Source of the DNA: Calycina herbarum
Lineage: Eukaryota > Ascomycota > Leotiomycetes > Helotiales > Pezizellaceae
Direction: 5' to 3'
Length of the DNA: 64,000 nt
Assembly (NCBI GenBank): GCA_001414485.1
Contig: LLEY01000043.1
Span: 1-64,000, forward strand
How positions within the stretch are numbered: position 1 is the stretch's first letter; every line of letters starts with the position of its first letter. The notes beneath the pieces were generated by a model. It was not told the DNA's origin. It saw only the letters and a program-made list of their open reading frames with translations, and made no database searches. This document shows positions 49,301 to 61,436 of the stretch, one piece after another. The translations under genes were made by a program, and so were the position numbers.

Positions 49301-52222
49301 ATTACCTTTAGAAGATCTCCTAAAATATTATTATTTTATCTTTAATATATAGCTAGTATGTTATAAAGTCTAAAAGGCATAACTATATATTTATAAAGGC
49401 TCGATAGTAAGGTAAATACTATCTTCTATTCATCCCTAACTTTTATTCGTATAAGTCTATAAGCGTTTTATTAATCTAATTTCGTAAATCGTACTACCTT
49501 GCCTAACTTATCCTACAAGTATTAGCTAGGTAGTAGTAGATAAGTGTCCTTAACTATAACATGATTTACTTCTCTATAATTAATATATACTCTTCTATCT
49601 AGATTGTCTTTCTTTTTAACAATAAGTATATTTAAGGTAATTAGTAACTTAGATTTTCTAATATATCCCTTCTTAATACCTTCCTTTATATAACTTTCTA
49701 TCCTCTATAGGCTTTTCTAGTTATATAACCGAAGCTTCTACTTTAAGAGGTAATAACCCTCTTTTAATTTAATCTTATAATCTTATAAGCAATGTTCTAG
49801 TAAAGCTCGCAAGTCTTCTAGGTTCTTAAACAAAGCCCTAAATTCTCTATACTACATAGGTATTTCGTTATCAGCTGTCCTACTAACCTATAGAGGACCC
49901 TAGGCTAGGTGTCCTAGTATCTTAGAAGAGGTAGCGCTAACCTTATTCTAGCTTTATAGTTATAATTACAAACCTACGTAATTACATTAACTAAAGGTTA
50001 TTATTTAAGCCTTCTAATTAATATCTAGATTATATTCTCTAATCTATAGTATACCTAGTATTACTTCCTTACTTCCTATTTTAACAATATCGAATTATAT
50101 ATCTAAGTAGTGTCCTTCAATAGTAATACTTATTAGAATAGTCTACTAATTAATAATTCTATCTTAATATATAACGTCTATTCTATTAACTACTCCTAGG
50201 CAGTATAGCTTTATACCTTTAATTAGGATGTTTAGCTTCTTCTAAGCTGTTAAGGAAAGAAAATTGCCTATTACTTCTAAATTAATTAAGACTCGGAGTT
50301 CCTTTCCTCTTATCTTCGCTATTATTATAAGTTGATTTTCTCTAGAGGTAGCGTTTAATTCTCTAATTATTAGTTAGTAAAGCTCTCTCTATACTAACTC
50401 CGTTTCTTAGTCTATATTATATTCGTTTATCTCCTAGAAGATTATACTAAATAACTTCCTACTTTATAATTCCTAAAATATTACTCTAACTTTTCTAACT
50501 AAAGCAACTATAGTATACTAGCTTCCTATTTCTAGTATAGCTTCTCTATTATCAGGTAGCGTATCTAAAAAACTGGTTTTAGAGCATCTTATAAAGTCGT
50601 TAGAACCCTACTATTACTATTTGCTAGTTTCTTCTTATAGATCTATAACTATCTAAATATCTCCTATCTTAGACGTACTAGATAGTTCGTTAGATACTAC
50701 TTATTCTAGTCTAGGTTCTTTAAATTCAATAGTTTCCCTTCTAGTAACAAGGCTTACTAAAGTTATTCTATCCTATTTATTCTAAACTATTTTATAAGTA
50801 GTTAAAATAGTAGAGTTAATTCCTTAAGTAGAATATAAGCTCTAGAAATTAGGTTTCTAGTTTTCTATATATACCTATCTATTCCCTCTTTTAAAAGTTC
50901 TAATAAATGCTTATATCTTGCCTTATTTAAGCTTATATATTCCTAGGTCTACTTCTAATAAGTCGGATATCGATTCTAATAACTCTAATAAACTTATTAA
51001 TAGTAGTAATTTATATTCTACCTAAAGAGGTAATTTATAACCCATTTCCGACTATATATCATAATATTCTTTAAGTAATAGATCTCTATTATTATTAATA
51101 TCCTATACCTTACTAACTTATAACTTAATTCTTTTATTTAGCTATAAGTATATAACGCCTGCTGTTGTATCTATAGCGTCTGTTTTAATTTACGTGCTAT
51201 AACCTCTAGCCTTAAGTTCTTCGTCTATAAGTTCGATTTTTTCTAGTAAAGCTACTTCTTTTTAGACAGTAGCGTTAGCTTGTTTCTCTTTAGAGTCTTT
51301 CTTCTTACTATACTCATTTACTCTATAGCTAGGAAGACTATAGTTATAATACAAGTTCTACTCACGTCGACGATTTCGCTCTTTCTAAAACAATCCTCCC
51401 CTCTAGGAATTTTCTTTCTTAGATTCCTTACCTAGAACCTATAATTTCCGAGTAGCGTCGATTTTTATAAGATCTCTATAATCTTTTCATCTACTCTTTC
51501 TATATTAATAACTATAACTTCCTTTCTTCTCTAGATTTCTTTCATAGATATAGTTATCGATCTTAATTACGTTATTTATTAATTTATTTAATATATCTAG
51601 AAAATCCTCTTATACGATTTTATCCTTTACGTTATCCTTAAGTCTACGATAAAATTGTTCATATAATACTTTATCGTTCTATCTTATTCATACAAAGTAC
51701 TATTGAAATTATAAGGCGTACTTAGCAGCTAACCCCTTCTACTTAAGTATATACAAAGCTCTAACTACCTTTTTCTTTATATCAACATCCTTAAAAGCCT
51801 AGTTAATTCCCTCTCTAAATCCTTAAATATTCCTAAACAAATCCCTCGTTTTCTTAGACATCTAAAGAGAGACTTTTCTATTAACTGTTTTATTTATCTA
51901 GTAATCCTCTAAGTATAGTTCTAACCAGTTATAGGCTACCTCTTTAAGATAGGTAGATAACTATATAACCTAGTTAGTTTCACTTAGGAACTAGGTATAA
52001 TAAAAACTTAAGTAGAGGGAAGCTTTTATCAAGAATTCAGCTAGCTTCTTAGGCGAGCCATCGAACGGCTTTAGAAGAGGAAGTTTTACTTCCTCTTAAA
52101 GAGTAGTAACTAGTATAACTAGTACAACTAAGGGGTCCGCAGCTGGCCTTAGTAGGGCGGTTCTCAGAGTAGAAGAGGTTGCCGACATAGTAGCGATCTT
52201 ACTTCTAAGTAGGTGCTTAAAG

Positions 52223-52668
52223 TATAACGAAACTCAAACGAACTAAACAAAGGTAACTAAGTCTCGAAGGTTAGTATATAGTAAGAAGTATAAATACGCT
52301 AGGTTGTTTACTTAGAAGTAAACTTGTTACTTATATTAAAGATATTAAATAAGATAATAAGATTAATAACTAAAGTTAAGTACAAAGCTCCTATCTAGGT
52401 AGCAGACGTACCAGTATATATAGAACCCTTCGTGCCACCTAGATCCCTATATAAGCCTAGATCCCTAGATCCCTTTAGATCCCCTAAGGGATCTAACAAG
52501 ATCTATCACATAACCTTTAACAGTTATCTAATAGTAAGATCCTAGAATATCTAAATACCTTCACATTACTAATTCCCTCTTATACTACCTTCTATTTCCT
52601 AGATATCGTACCTTGTCCTGTCAGAGCGCCGTCTAGACTACTTACCACGTATAACGTGATTCGTAACA
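52223..52668 (-). repeat. LTR of element G, right copy
   Basis: 446 bp, near-identical to the left copy apart from transitions (starts TATAACGA). It keeps more CA and CG dinucleotides at its end (CACGTATAACGTGAT) than the left copy. Confidence 0.9.
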
Positions 52669-53144
52669 CCTAGGTAGGAATGGTTCTAGGCCAGGCTAGG
52701 AATAGCAGGCTTTACGGACGCCGGCGAGCAGCCGTACGCGAGTCACGTGCTCGGCGGTGGCCAGGTCCGTAATAATATTACTAGTTATTAGCTTTATAGA
52801 TCTTATAAAAGCTTATATATATAACGTGATTATATACCGAGTCGTATATAATACCGAGTTATATACTTTTTTAATTTTTACTATCTTTTTACTTAAATAT
52901 ATATTTTCTTAATAACTACTAATAGAGATTTAAATATAAGAAGTACGAATTATTTTAGCTATCGAAGCTATTCGAACTTCTAAAAAACTTAGTTATTATA
53001 AGACTACGAAGCTTTATAAAGTCTCTAAAGACTTCTTACGCGATAGAATAACTAGTCGACCTTCTCGCTTAGAAACTCGACTTAATTATACGAAGTTAAC
53101 CGAACTCGAAGAGGAGGTAATTATCTAATATATACTTAACTTAG

Positions 53145-53473
53145 TATAACAAACCCAATCTGCTAGCCCTCTAGTAGTTATCCTTACCTATAGTATATAC
53201 AGGTGTAGCGGATAATCAGAGAAGTAAGAGGTGGTTTAATTAAAGATCTAAAGCTATAAAAGAGAAGAGAAGAAAAGAGGAGACTTCTAAAGGTCCTATA
53301 ATATAGAGATAGCTAAGGAATCGATAAGTTATAGGAATGTCGATCTGTTTATAGAAATGGTTCCTAGCCTAGGTAGGAATAGTTCTAGGCTAGGCTAGGA
53401 ATAGTAGGCTTTGCGGACGCCGGCGAGCAGCCGTACGCGAGTCACGTGCTCGGCGGTGGCCAGGTCCGTAACA
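53145..53473. repeat. Solo LTR (family A), TSD CTTAG
   Basis: 329 bp, starting TATAACAAACCC and ending CCGTAACA. CTTAG flanks both sides (53140-53144, 53474-53478). No internal region is attached, so it is a recombination product. It interrupts the pogo-like reading frame at 53144/53479. Confidence 0.9.
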
Positions 53474-54020
53474 CTTAGATCTACGAGGATTTATACCTCG
53501 ATTACTTAGTATAGAAGATATAGTAAATTATATACTTACGTTATATTAAGAAGAACGTATTAGAACCCGATAGATATAACGATTTATATAACAACGACTA
53601 GAGCTAAAAACGTGTTTTAATCGCGTTTATAACTTCTAAAGAGCTCTTTATAAAGATTCTAAACTTATTAGAGCGTAGTTTCAACTTATAGAGAATATAT
53701 AAGCTAAATATAGGATTTAGAACTACGATTTCTATAACTTTAATAAGACTAGGTTTATAATAGATATTATCTATTCTAGAATAGTAGTTATATACGTCGA
53801 TCGACGTAGTAGAGGTAATACTATCTAGCTAGGTAACCGGGAATAGACTATAGCTATTATCTATTATAAGAATACTCTTTTAGCTACTAAGGTTAGAATC
53901 TTTCGAGTTGTAAATAAAGCTCTTAGTAAACGCTATAGAGCTAAAAAGACTCGTATACGTAAAGAAGATATACTTACTATAGAGGATATATATAATCTTT
54001 TAGCTTAGAAAGACGTAGAT

Positions 54021-54349
54021 TATAACAAACCTAATCTGCTAGCTCTCTGGTAGTTATTCTTATCTATAGTATATACAGGTGTAGTAGATAATCAGAGAAG
54101 TAAGAGATAGTTTAATTAAAGATCTAAAGCTATAAAAGAGAAGAGAAGGAAAGAGGAGACTTCTAGAGGTCCTATAATATAGAGATAGCTAAGGAATCGA
54201 TAAGTTATAGGAATGTCGATCCGTTTATAGAAATAGTTCCTAGCCTAGGTAGGAATAGTTCTAGGCTAGGCTAGGAATAGCAGGCTTTGCGGACGCTGGC
54301 GAGCAGCTGTACGCGAGTTACGTGCTCGGCGGTAGCCAGGTCTGTAATA
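54021..54349 (-). repeat. LTR of element A, left copy
   Basis: 329 bp; starts TATAACAAACCT, ends CTGTAATA, with GTACGCGAGTTACGTGCTCG near the end where other copies have GAGTCACGTG, a RIP difference. Confidence 0.9.
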
Positions 54350-57300
54350 TTACTCTCCTCTTTAAGTAGAGCTCGCCTGCGAGCTCTGAACCTACTACTT
54401 TATAGGTAATTTATTCTTATTCTTACGATATTCCAGCTCGTCTATACTATCTTCCTAGCTCTATAACTATTCTACTAAGTACTTAGGAGGCTTTAGAAGA
54501 GAAGGATTTAGAGTATAAAACTCTTAAAGCTTATATAGGCAGCTTATAAAGTTAGAAGCTAGGTATTAAGCCAGGTCTAGCTCGCTTTGTACCTATTGAA
54601 CCTGGTATTATAATTTTCTATAATAGCTTCTAGAGGCTAGTACTTAGTCTATATCTTGTTTATTATACTTATTAACTATAATAGGTAGTCCTAGTTCTTA
54701 TAGCTAGTCTAGTAGCAGATTGTTAGAAGCTTTACAAAGCTTGTCTATAGAGATTATAGGCTATATTTTAATTATTAGAGGTAGGTTGACTTAGAAAGCG
54801 TTTCTAACCTTTTCTAAGACTATATATAGACTAGCTATCTGCTGGTCAAGCTTATAGCTTAGGCAGTCTATATTCTACGTCTTTGTTAATATATAGACCT
54901 TGTTACCTATAGTAAAGTCTACTAGTCGCCGGTGCTTGTTTACTTGCTTATGCTAGCGTTCCTAAGCAGCCTCGATTCTCTTATAGGCGGTTTCCTAGGC
55001 GCTATATATATAGGCTGTGTATATAACTGCTTCGTCTTATAAAAGCTGTTTACGGATGCTTATTAGCTCTTCTAGGCTCTAGCGGACCTAATTAAAGCTA
55101 GTACGTAGTATATAACTAAGCTCGATTTGTATAGGTAGAAGAGTCGTCGAGTTCTAGGGAAGTGTAGCTTAAGCGTAGTCTATAATCGGTATTAGTTTAG
55201 ACTAGTTATCTTAATAGTAGTTTATAAATAGGCGAAGGCGTTAGTTAATCTACTGGTTTATATTCTTAGTTTAACCGTCGGTTTGTATATATACGGCTGT
55301 AGATAGCTTAATCTTAATCTCTAGGATCCGGTTAAACTCTTACTAGAACTCTAAGACGAATTATAGACCGCGGTCAGAGATAATAGTATCTAACGGTCTA
55401 TAATAGCGTTATATACAGTCGAGGTAGATCTATATAGTCTTTTTTATATTCGTAGTCTTTAGATAAGAGATAGAGACAGATCTCTTACTTAGCTAGTAGA
55501 TAAAGATAATAATTATATCTATCTTAGACTTATTAGAAGAGAATTCCTTAAAATCAACTAATATATATTACTATAGGTAATCTAGAATAGGTAAGGGGTT
55601 GAGAAGTCTAGGGGAGCGGTCTTATAGCATATAAGAGCGACGGCAGGTCTAGTAGTTATAGACGAATCGTTGTATATCTAAACAAAGGTATAGCTAGTAG
55701 TAGCGGTCTATAACTAGCTTTAGAGTCTTAGATTATCTAGGGTAGGCTACTAAGACTTGATTATAAACCTCGCTTAGTAAGCGTACTTTAAGATCGTCGT
55801 CCTTAGGTAGGATAAGCTGTTCTTAGTATAGTAGGAGGCTGTTATAGGTTGTCTAGCTAGGGCGTTCGTTCGTAGCGTACTAGCGGAGAGCGTTAAGGCC
55901 TGTACTCGTACGATTAGCTTATAGGATATTGTTAATTAAGTTGTGTAGTCTGTTAGCTACTCTAACAGGTGTAATATCTATAGAAGGGTCTAAGTCTAGG
56001 TCTATAATAATCCGCGAGTCGAGATTCTTAGGCTATAAGAGAACTTATATACGAGTAGATATCTTTATTACTATTTAACTATCTACTTCTTAGTCCTAGT
56101 AAGTAAGGGAATCCGCTCGATTCTAGCTACTAGGCTTATAAGTAAGTAGGAAGTTAAATCGAGAGAGGGTTTTAGCCTAGTAGGCTTGTCGGCTAAATAA
56201 GGCTTTAGTTATTATAAAGTACTTAAGAGCTCTATAGTCTAAAACGACCTATACCTAGTATAGAGACCCTTCGAGCTTAGGTCTCTAGGCTTCTAGAGAA
56301 CGTATAATAGCTAGTATTTCTTTATCGTAAATTAGGTAGTTAATCTTAGTAGGTATTATTATCTTAGAGAAGTAAGCTATAGAGTACTACTCTTAACTCG
56401 GCTATAACTAAAGGAGTATACTATTAAGGACGCTGTTAGAGGAATCGGTCTTAACTATAGACTTGTATTATAGATTAAAGTGTATAAGAAGAGGTGTATT
56501 AATAAGCTAGGCTTTTAGCTTAGAGAAGGCGTCCTAATAAGCAGATGTCTACTAAAACGGCTGGTCTTTACGAGTTAAGGCCGTTAACAAGCGTACGACT
56601 CGTCTATAGTTGAGAATAAACTTCTAGTAGAAGTTATAAAAGCTAAGAAAGGACTGAACACCGTAGACTATAATAGAGCGTTCCTAGTTATAGATCGTTT
56701 CTATCTTTTCTAGGTCTACTTAATCTTATTAGTACTTATATAGAAGCCTAAATACTTTATATAAGTAACGTTAAACTTAGATTTCTTAATATTAGCTTAT
56801 AAGCTAGCTTTATAAAGCTATAAAAGGACCTTATAGACGTGTTCCTAATAGTCTAGCTCGTTCTTAGAGTAAATAAGAATATTATTAAAGTAGGTAGTAT
56901 AAAAGTTGTCTAAATAGTCGAAGAGTACGTTGTTTATAAACTGTTAATATATTATAGGTCTGTTAGTTAGTCTAAAAGGTATAACTTTATACTTATAGGC
57001 TTTGTAATAGGTCTAGAACGTTGTTAGTTTCTTAGACTTAGGGTTAATCCGAATCTAGTAAAAAGCTTATTATATATCTAGCTTTGTAAAGATATAAGCC
57101 TTGCCTAGATAAGTAAGAGTTTCGTCGATTAATAGAAGAGGATACTAGTCTTTATAGATTAGGTTATTTAGCTTATAGTAATTAATATAGAACTATAGAG
57201 AGCTGTTAGACTTCTTAATAAAGAGAATCAAGGCTATAAAGAGGGCTTGGCTAGCCTTAATAAAACCTTTATAAAGGTTCTTAACAAGGTATTATTTTAT

Positions 57301-59609
57301 AGCCTAGAGCTCGTCCGTTAACTAGTAGCGGAGGAGGCTATAGAACAAGTCGTCTACGTTCCTATCTGTAAGTTCGATCTTATAGTCGTATAGGCGACGA
57401 GGGGGAAGAGTATTAGACGCAGCTTTGGAGAAAACGTCTATAAGATTCTAGTAGGCTCTGAGGAGGCTTTCTTAGACTTATAAGTCGTCTTTTTAATCTA
57501 TAAGCTTTTTTTCTATTAAGTAATCGATCTTATAAAGAGAGGTACTAAAGGCTATAGCTTTAGTATCTTATAAGTTACGACGATATATAGTAGTACTGAT
57601 AATAGTAATATCTACTAGTAGCAGGTCGAGGTATACACGTTTTAGGCGTGCTATAGAGGCTTTATAGATATCTAAACCTATAAAGACACGGTTTATATTT
57701 CGTAAGTTGTTTTAGCAGTCCTAGTACTCGCTGTGACGTACGGCTAGAGGTATAGTAGGCAGGCGCGCTAGGATCTAAGAGACTAGTAGCTTATTAATAA
57801 GGCTTATAAATAGTTGTAGGTCTTCCTAGTATTTATATATAACCTGTTCTTCTAGGGCCTAATCGCGGCGATCCGTGTTAGCTTAGTAATCTAGGTTTAA
57901 GAGCCGAGTCTATAGGATCCTAGGATCTAGGAGGCGTAGCTAGACAAGGTTAGGAGAAGGAGGGAGATCTGCGGGCTATATAAGTTAGTGCTAGCAGAGG
58001 TTAAGTTATACGTTAAGCTAGTTAAACTATGTACGCCTAAGAATAAGGTTCTAATAGCTAGTATTAAGGAGGACTATAGAGACGTTATACTATTTATAGC
58101 TGTCTATATATAAGTAAAGAATAATATAGTAGTCCGTAGACTATCGACTCTGTCTATTAAAGCCGCGAACTATAATAGGAGTAGGAAGAGTATAAATAGT
58201 TAAAGAGAAGAAGCGAGCCAGCTCTTAAGTAAACTTTATACTAATAAGTACAAAGCTGTTTACTCTAGTGTTAGCTAGAGTAGAGGTTTTAAATCTATAT
58301 CTATTGAAAACTAAGTTATAAGAGACTATAAACTGTTTTCCTCTAAGTAGCTGACTTAGATCGATAGCTAACTAGCTAAGACCTTAGTAAAGTAAGCCTA
58401 GAGAGAAGACTTTCCCTAGACTTAGTCGTTTTCTAACTGTTCTAAGTTAGACATAGGCTCTGTAAGCTTATTAACGTCTGTAATAGGCTTAGAGTTCTTA
58501 GGGCATTCGCGGGTATAGTGCCTAGTCCTCTTATACTTAAAGTAGGCGTTGTCTAGTTTCTTATAAGCAGGCGTTGGTTCCTGTAATAGTCTGTAAAGGC
58601 GGGGGGCCGGGGTAGAGAAGGTTATATAGAACGTAGTTTAAGTAGTAGTAAAAGTTCTAGCTAGGTAGAAGGTAGTAGTAGCAGTTATAGGCTAGAGAAT
58701 AAGATAAGCGGTCTATAAGTTACTTCTACGGAGTTAAAGTCTTCGTAAGTTCTTATTAACAAGTCGACACTTGTTTACTAAGGCTGTACTTATAAGTAGG
58801 ACGTCTAAGAATAGTAAGACAGACTGTTATAGAGGTAGTATAAGCTTGTTATATAAGTCGGGCTATAAGTCGTCTGTCGGGATCCGTCTAGTGCCTATAA
58901 GGTATAAGAAGCAAGTATAGAAGGTTACGAAAGTCTTATTATCTCTTATAACAAGCTAATAGAATTCGATATAGGCGTCCTATGCTTTAAACAGGTTCTC
59001 TAAGATATCTATAAGATATATAATTATTTCTTTTATAGACTAAAACAGCTTAGGTCCCTTCTAGTAATAGAGTATAAGATACTTTTAAGTAATATTAGCT
59101 ATATAGTTAAAAACATAAGCTATCTTTGCTTCCTCTAGCTTAAACATAGAGGTGTTGATAAGGAACTTATCCTTAATCTAGATCTTCTAGTTATTAAAGG
59201 TTAGAGATAAGCTATCTATTAAGGGCTTAGTATCCTTAAGCTTGACTATAAACGACTTATATTATCTAGTTTTAGATAGGGTATTCCCTTGCAAAGAGGT
59301 ATAGACGTTATCTAGTTGTTCTTATAGTAGGCGGACCTGTTTTAGGGCTATAGCGAGCTGTTAAGCGTCTATAGACTAGTTAGTAGACATCGTTGTAGAC
59401 GACTTAGTTATAAGGACAGAGGGTATAGGTAGAAGAGCCCTAGGCTCTTATACGCAGTAGTGGGCACGAGTACGCGAGGCTATATAAGGCGCTGGTAGCA
59501 TCTATAAGCGGTCTATATAGGCTATAGATATTATATTAGAATCGTAATAGATATTCTAATCCTTCCTAGGAGCAGTAGTAAATAGAGAGAAGAAGAGAGC
59601 TTTAGATAA

Positions 59610-59938
59610 TATAACAAACCTAATCTACTAGCCCTCTAGTAGTTATCCTTACTTATAGTATATATAGGTATAGTAGATAATTAGAGAAGTAAGAGGTAGT
59701 TTAATTAAAGATCTAAAGCTATAGAAGAGAAGAGAAGGAAAGAGGAGACTTCTAGAGGTCCTATAATATAGAGATAGCTAAGGAATCGATAAGTTATAGG
59801 AATGTCGATCCGTTTATAGAAATAGTTCCTAGCCTAGATAGGAATAGTTCTAGGCTAGGCTAGGAATAGCAGGCTTTGCGAACGCCGGCGAGCAGCCGTA
59901 CGCGAGTCACGTGCTCGGCGGTGGCCAGGTCCGTAACA
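59610..59938 (-). repeat. LTR of element A, right copy
   Basis: 329 bp; starts TATAACAAACCT and ends CCGTAACA, preserving GTACGCGAGTCACGTGCTCG. It is less mutated at this end than the left copy. Confidence 0.9.
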
Positions 59939-60267
59939 TAGATAAGTAAATTAAGACTAATAAACGCTCTAGAGAGAGAAATTAAAATAGAGAAAAATCG
60001 ACTATACGACGCTATAGTATTTATAGAAAAGCTGGTTATAATATACGAACTTACTAGAAGCTTATAAATATATCTAGTTTATTAGATTTAGAGTAGTTTT
60101 AATTAATTCTATATATTATAGTAGTTTAATTAAGATTTAAAGTAGAATATAAGTAAAAAGTATACGACTTAGTATCGTACGTAACTTAGTATATAATTAT
60201 ATTATATATATATACTAATTAATTAGATTTAATCTAACTAATAAAGATTAATTAATCTAATCTAATT

Positions 60268-61436
60268 AAGAGACTTATTAATTAAAATCTAATCTAATCT
60301 AATTATATTAATTAGATTAATAATCGATTAATAGAGTAATTCTTTTCTATATTAGTAATAATAGAATTTAATAAAGTTTAAGTATTTAAAGTCTTTCTTA
60401 TATAATTAATTTTATTACTATCTATGTTTCTTTAGTTATTTTATATATTATATAGTTTATTAAAAAAAGTATTACTTCTTTAAATTCTTTATTATATAAA
60501 TTATATAATAAGGTTCTAAGAATTAAATAGTTTTTAAATTATAACTTATTATTTATATTAGCTTATATTATTTCTTTTAAAATTATAAACTTATATTAGT
60601 TAAGAAAAGAGCTTTAAGTTAACTTAGTATAATATTTTCCTAACGTAGTTTACTACTAAGCGAATTATATTACTAAGCGGATTACTTTTCTCTACTCTAC
60701 TACTTATAAACTTTAATACGCGTTTTTTTAACTATTTATTATAGAAATTCAAACCTAAGAAGCGTGAATTATTCTAGCTATCGAGGCTATTCGATTATCT
60801 AAAAACTTAGTAAACACTCTATTATAAAGATCTATAAAGTACTATATACTACTCTTTCTTATAGAATAGCTAGCTGAATCTATTACTTTAAAACTAAAGC
60901 TAATTATTATAAGTTAAACGACTTAGAAAAGGAGATAATTATTCGATATATACTTAATCTAGATTTAAGAGGATTTACACTCTAACTAGCTAGTATTAAA
61001 GATATAGTAAATCTTCTACTTAAATCTTAAAGAGTATTACACGTTAGTAAGAACTAGGCGTATCGATTCGTATAACGTCGACTAGAGTTAAAGACGCGTT
61101 TTAATCGCGTTTATAACTTTTAAAGAGCTTTATACGAAGATCTAGAGCTTATTAGTACGTAGTTTCGACTAGATAAGAATATATAAGCGAAATATAATAT
61201 TATTAACTCCGATTTCTATAACTTTAATAAGATAGGCTTTATAATAGATATAATCTTCTTAGTAATAGTTGTAACTTATATAGATCGACGTAGTAGAGGT
61301 AAGGTAGTTTAACTAAGTAATCGGGAATAGATAATAGTAATTATTTATATTAATAGTAAAGATTAAAGTAACTCTCTATTTCTAGTAGTTTAAGAGAAGA
61401 ATTATCTTATAAGTTAGTATTATTACGGCGCTGGTC
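60268..61436 (+). mobile_element. Second pogo-like copy, left part
   Basis: Its left sequence repeats that at about 45425-45510 (AAAATCTAATCTAATCTAAT). Plus-strand remains match the other copy piece by piece: AIEAIRLSKNL near 60780, then LNLDLRGFTL near 60955, RVYNF and YNFNKIGFIIDII near 61210. The reading ends at 61436 where an LTR begins, and the continuation is not in the window. The left boundary is approximate. Confidence 0.65.

Larger units (their letters stand above)
45931..52668 (-). mobile_element. Full-length Ty3/gypsy-type LTR retrotransposon (family G), RIP-dead
   Basis: 6738 bp, with CCTAG flanks (45926-45930, 52669-52673). LTRs are at 45931-46376 and 52223-52668. Coding remains run on minus: gag begins near 52186 (MSATSSTLRTALLRPAADP), a zinc knuckle near 51350 reads YYNYSLPSYRVNEY with Cys and His turned to Tyr, and reverse transcriptase near 49300 reads YYLDNILIF (YLDDILIF expected). 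RNase H follows, then integrase regions. Gypsy assignment rests on the RT motif and order. Every frame is full of TAG/TAA. Confidence 0.85.
45703..52774. repeat. Solo LTR (family A) split by a gypsy element
   Basis: Pieces 45703-45930 and 52674-52774 form one LTR of the 329-bp type seen at 53145, 54021 and 59610. It starts TGTGACAAATCTAATCTGC and ends CCGTAATA (CA changed to TA). ATATT flanks both outer ends (45698-45702, 52775-52779), showing an intact target duplication of a solo LTR. The inner gap is the element at 45931-52668. Confidence 0.85.
54021..59938 (-). mobile_element. Full-length Ty3/gypsy LTR retrotransposon (family A), RIP-dead
   Basis: 5918 bp with TAGAT flanks (54016-54020, 59939-59943). 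LTRs are 54021-54349 and 59610-59938. Minus-strand pol remains are recognisable: the reverse transcriptase region near 56900 reads VIPFRLTN, then NVLFDYLDNF and NILIYSKNELD (YLDD changed to YFNN). Regions near 55500-56300 match where RNase H and integrase should be, in the minus-strand order; gag lies toward 59400. RIP-type stops break every frame. Confidence 0.85.
45425..60265 (+). mobile_element. Pogo-like transposon split by LTR elements (outer host of the block)
   Basis: Its pieces are about 45425-45702, 52780-53144, 53474-54020 and 59944-60265; ends are approximate. Plus-strand remains read across the gaps: AILAIEAIRTSKKLSYYKTT and RPSRLETRLNYTKLTELEEE before 53145, then LDLRGFIPRLLSIEDM after 53474, matching pogo-type transposases. 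A C-terminal piece lies after 59944. Subterminal A/T-rich repeats with ACCGAGTCGTATA at 52830 recur inverted near 60160. It is saturated with RIP-type stops. A related copy lies next to it at about 60268. Confidence 0.65.
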
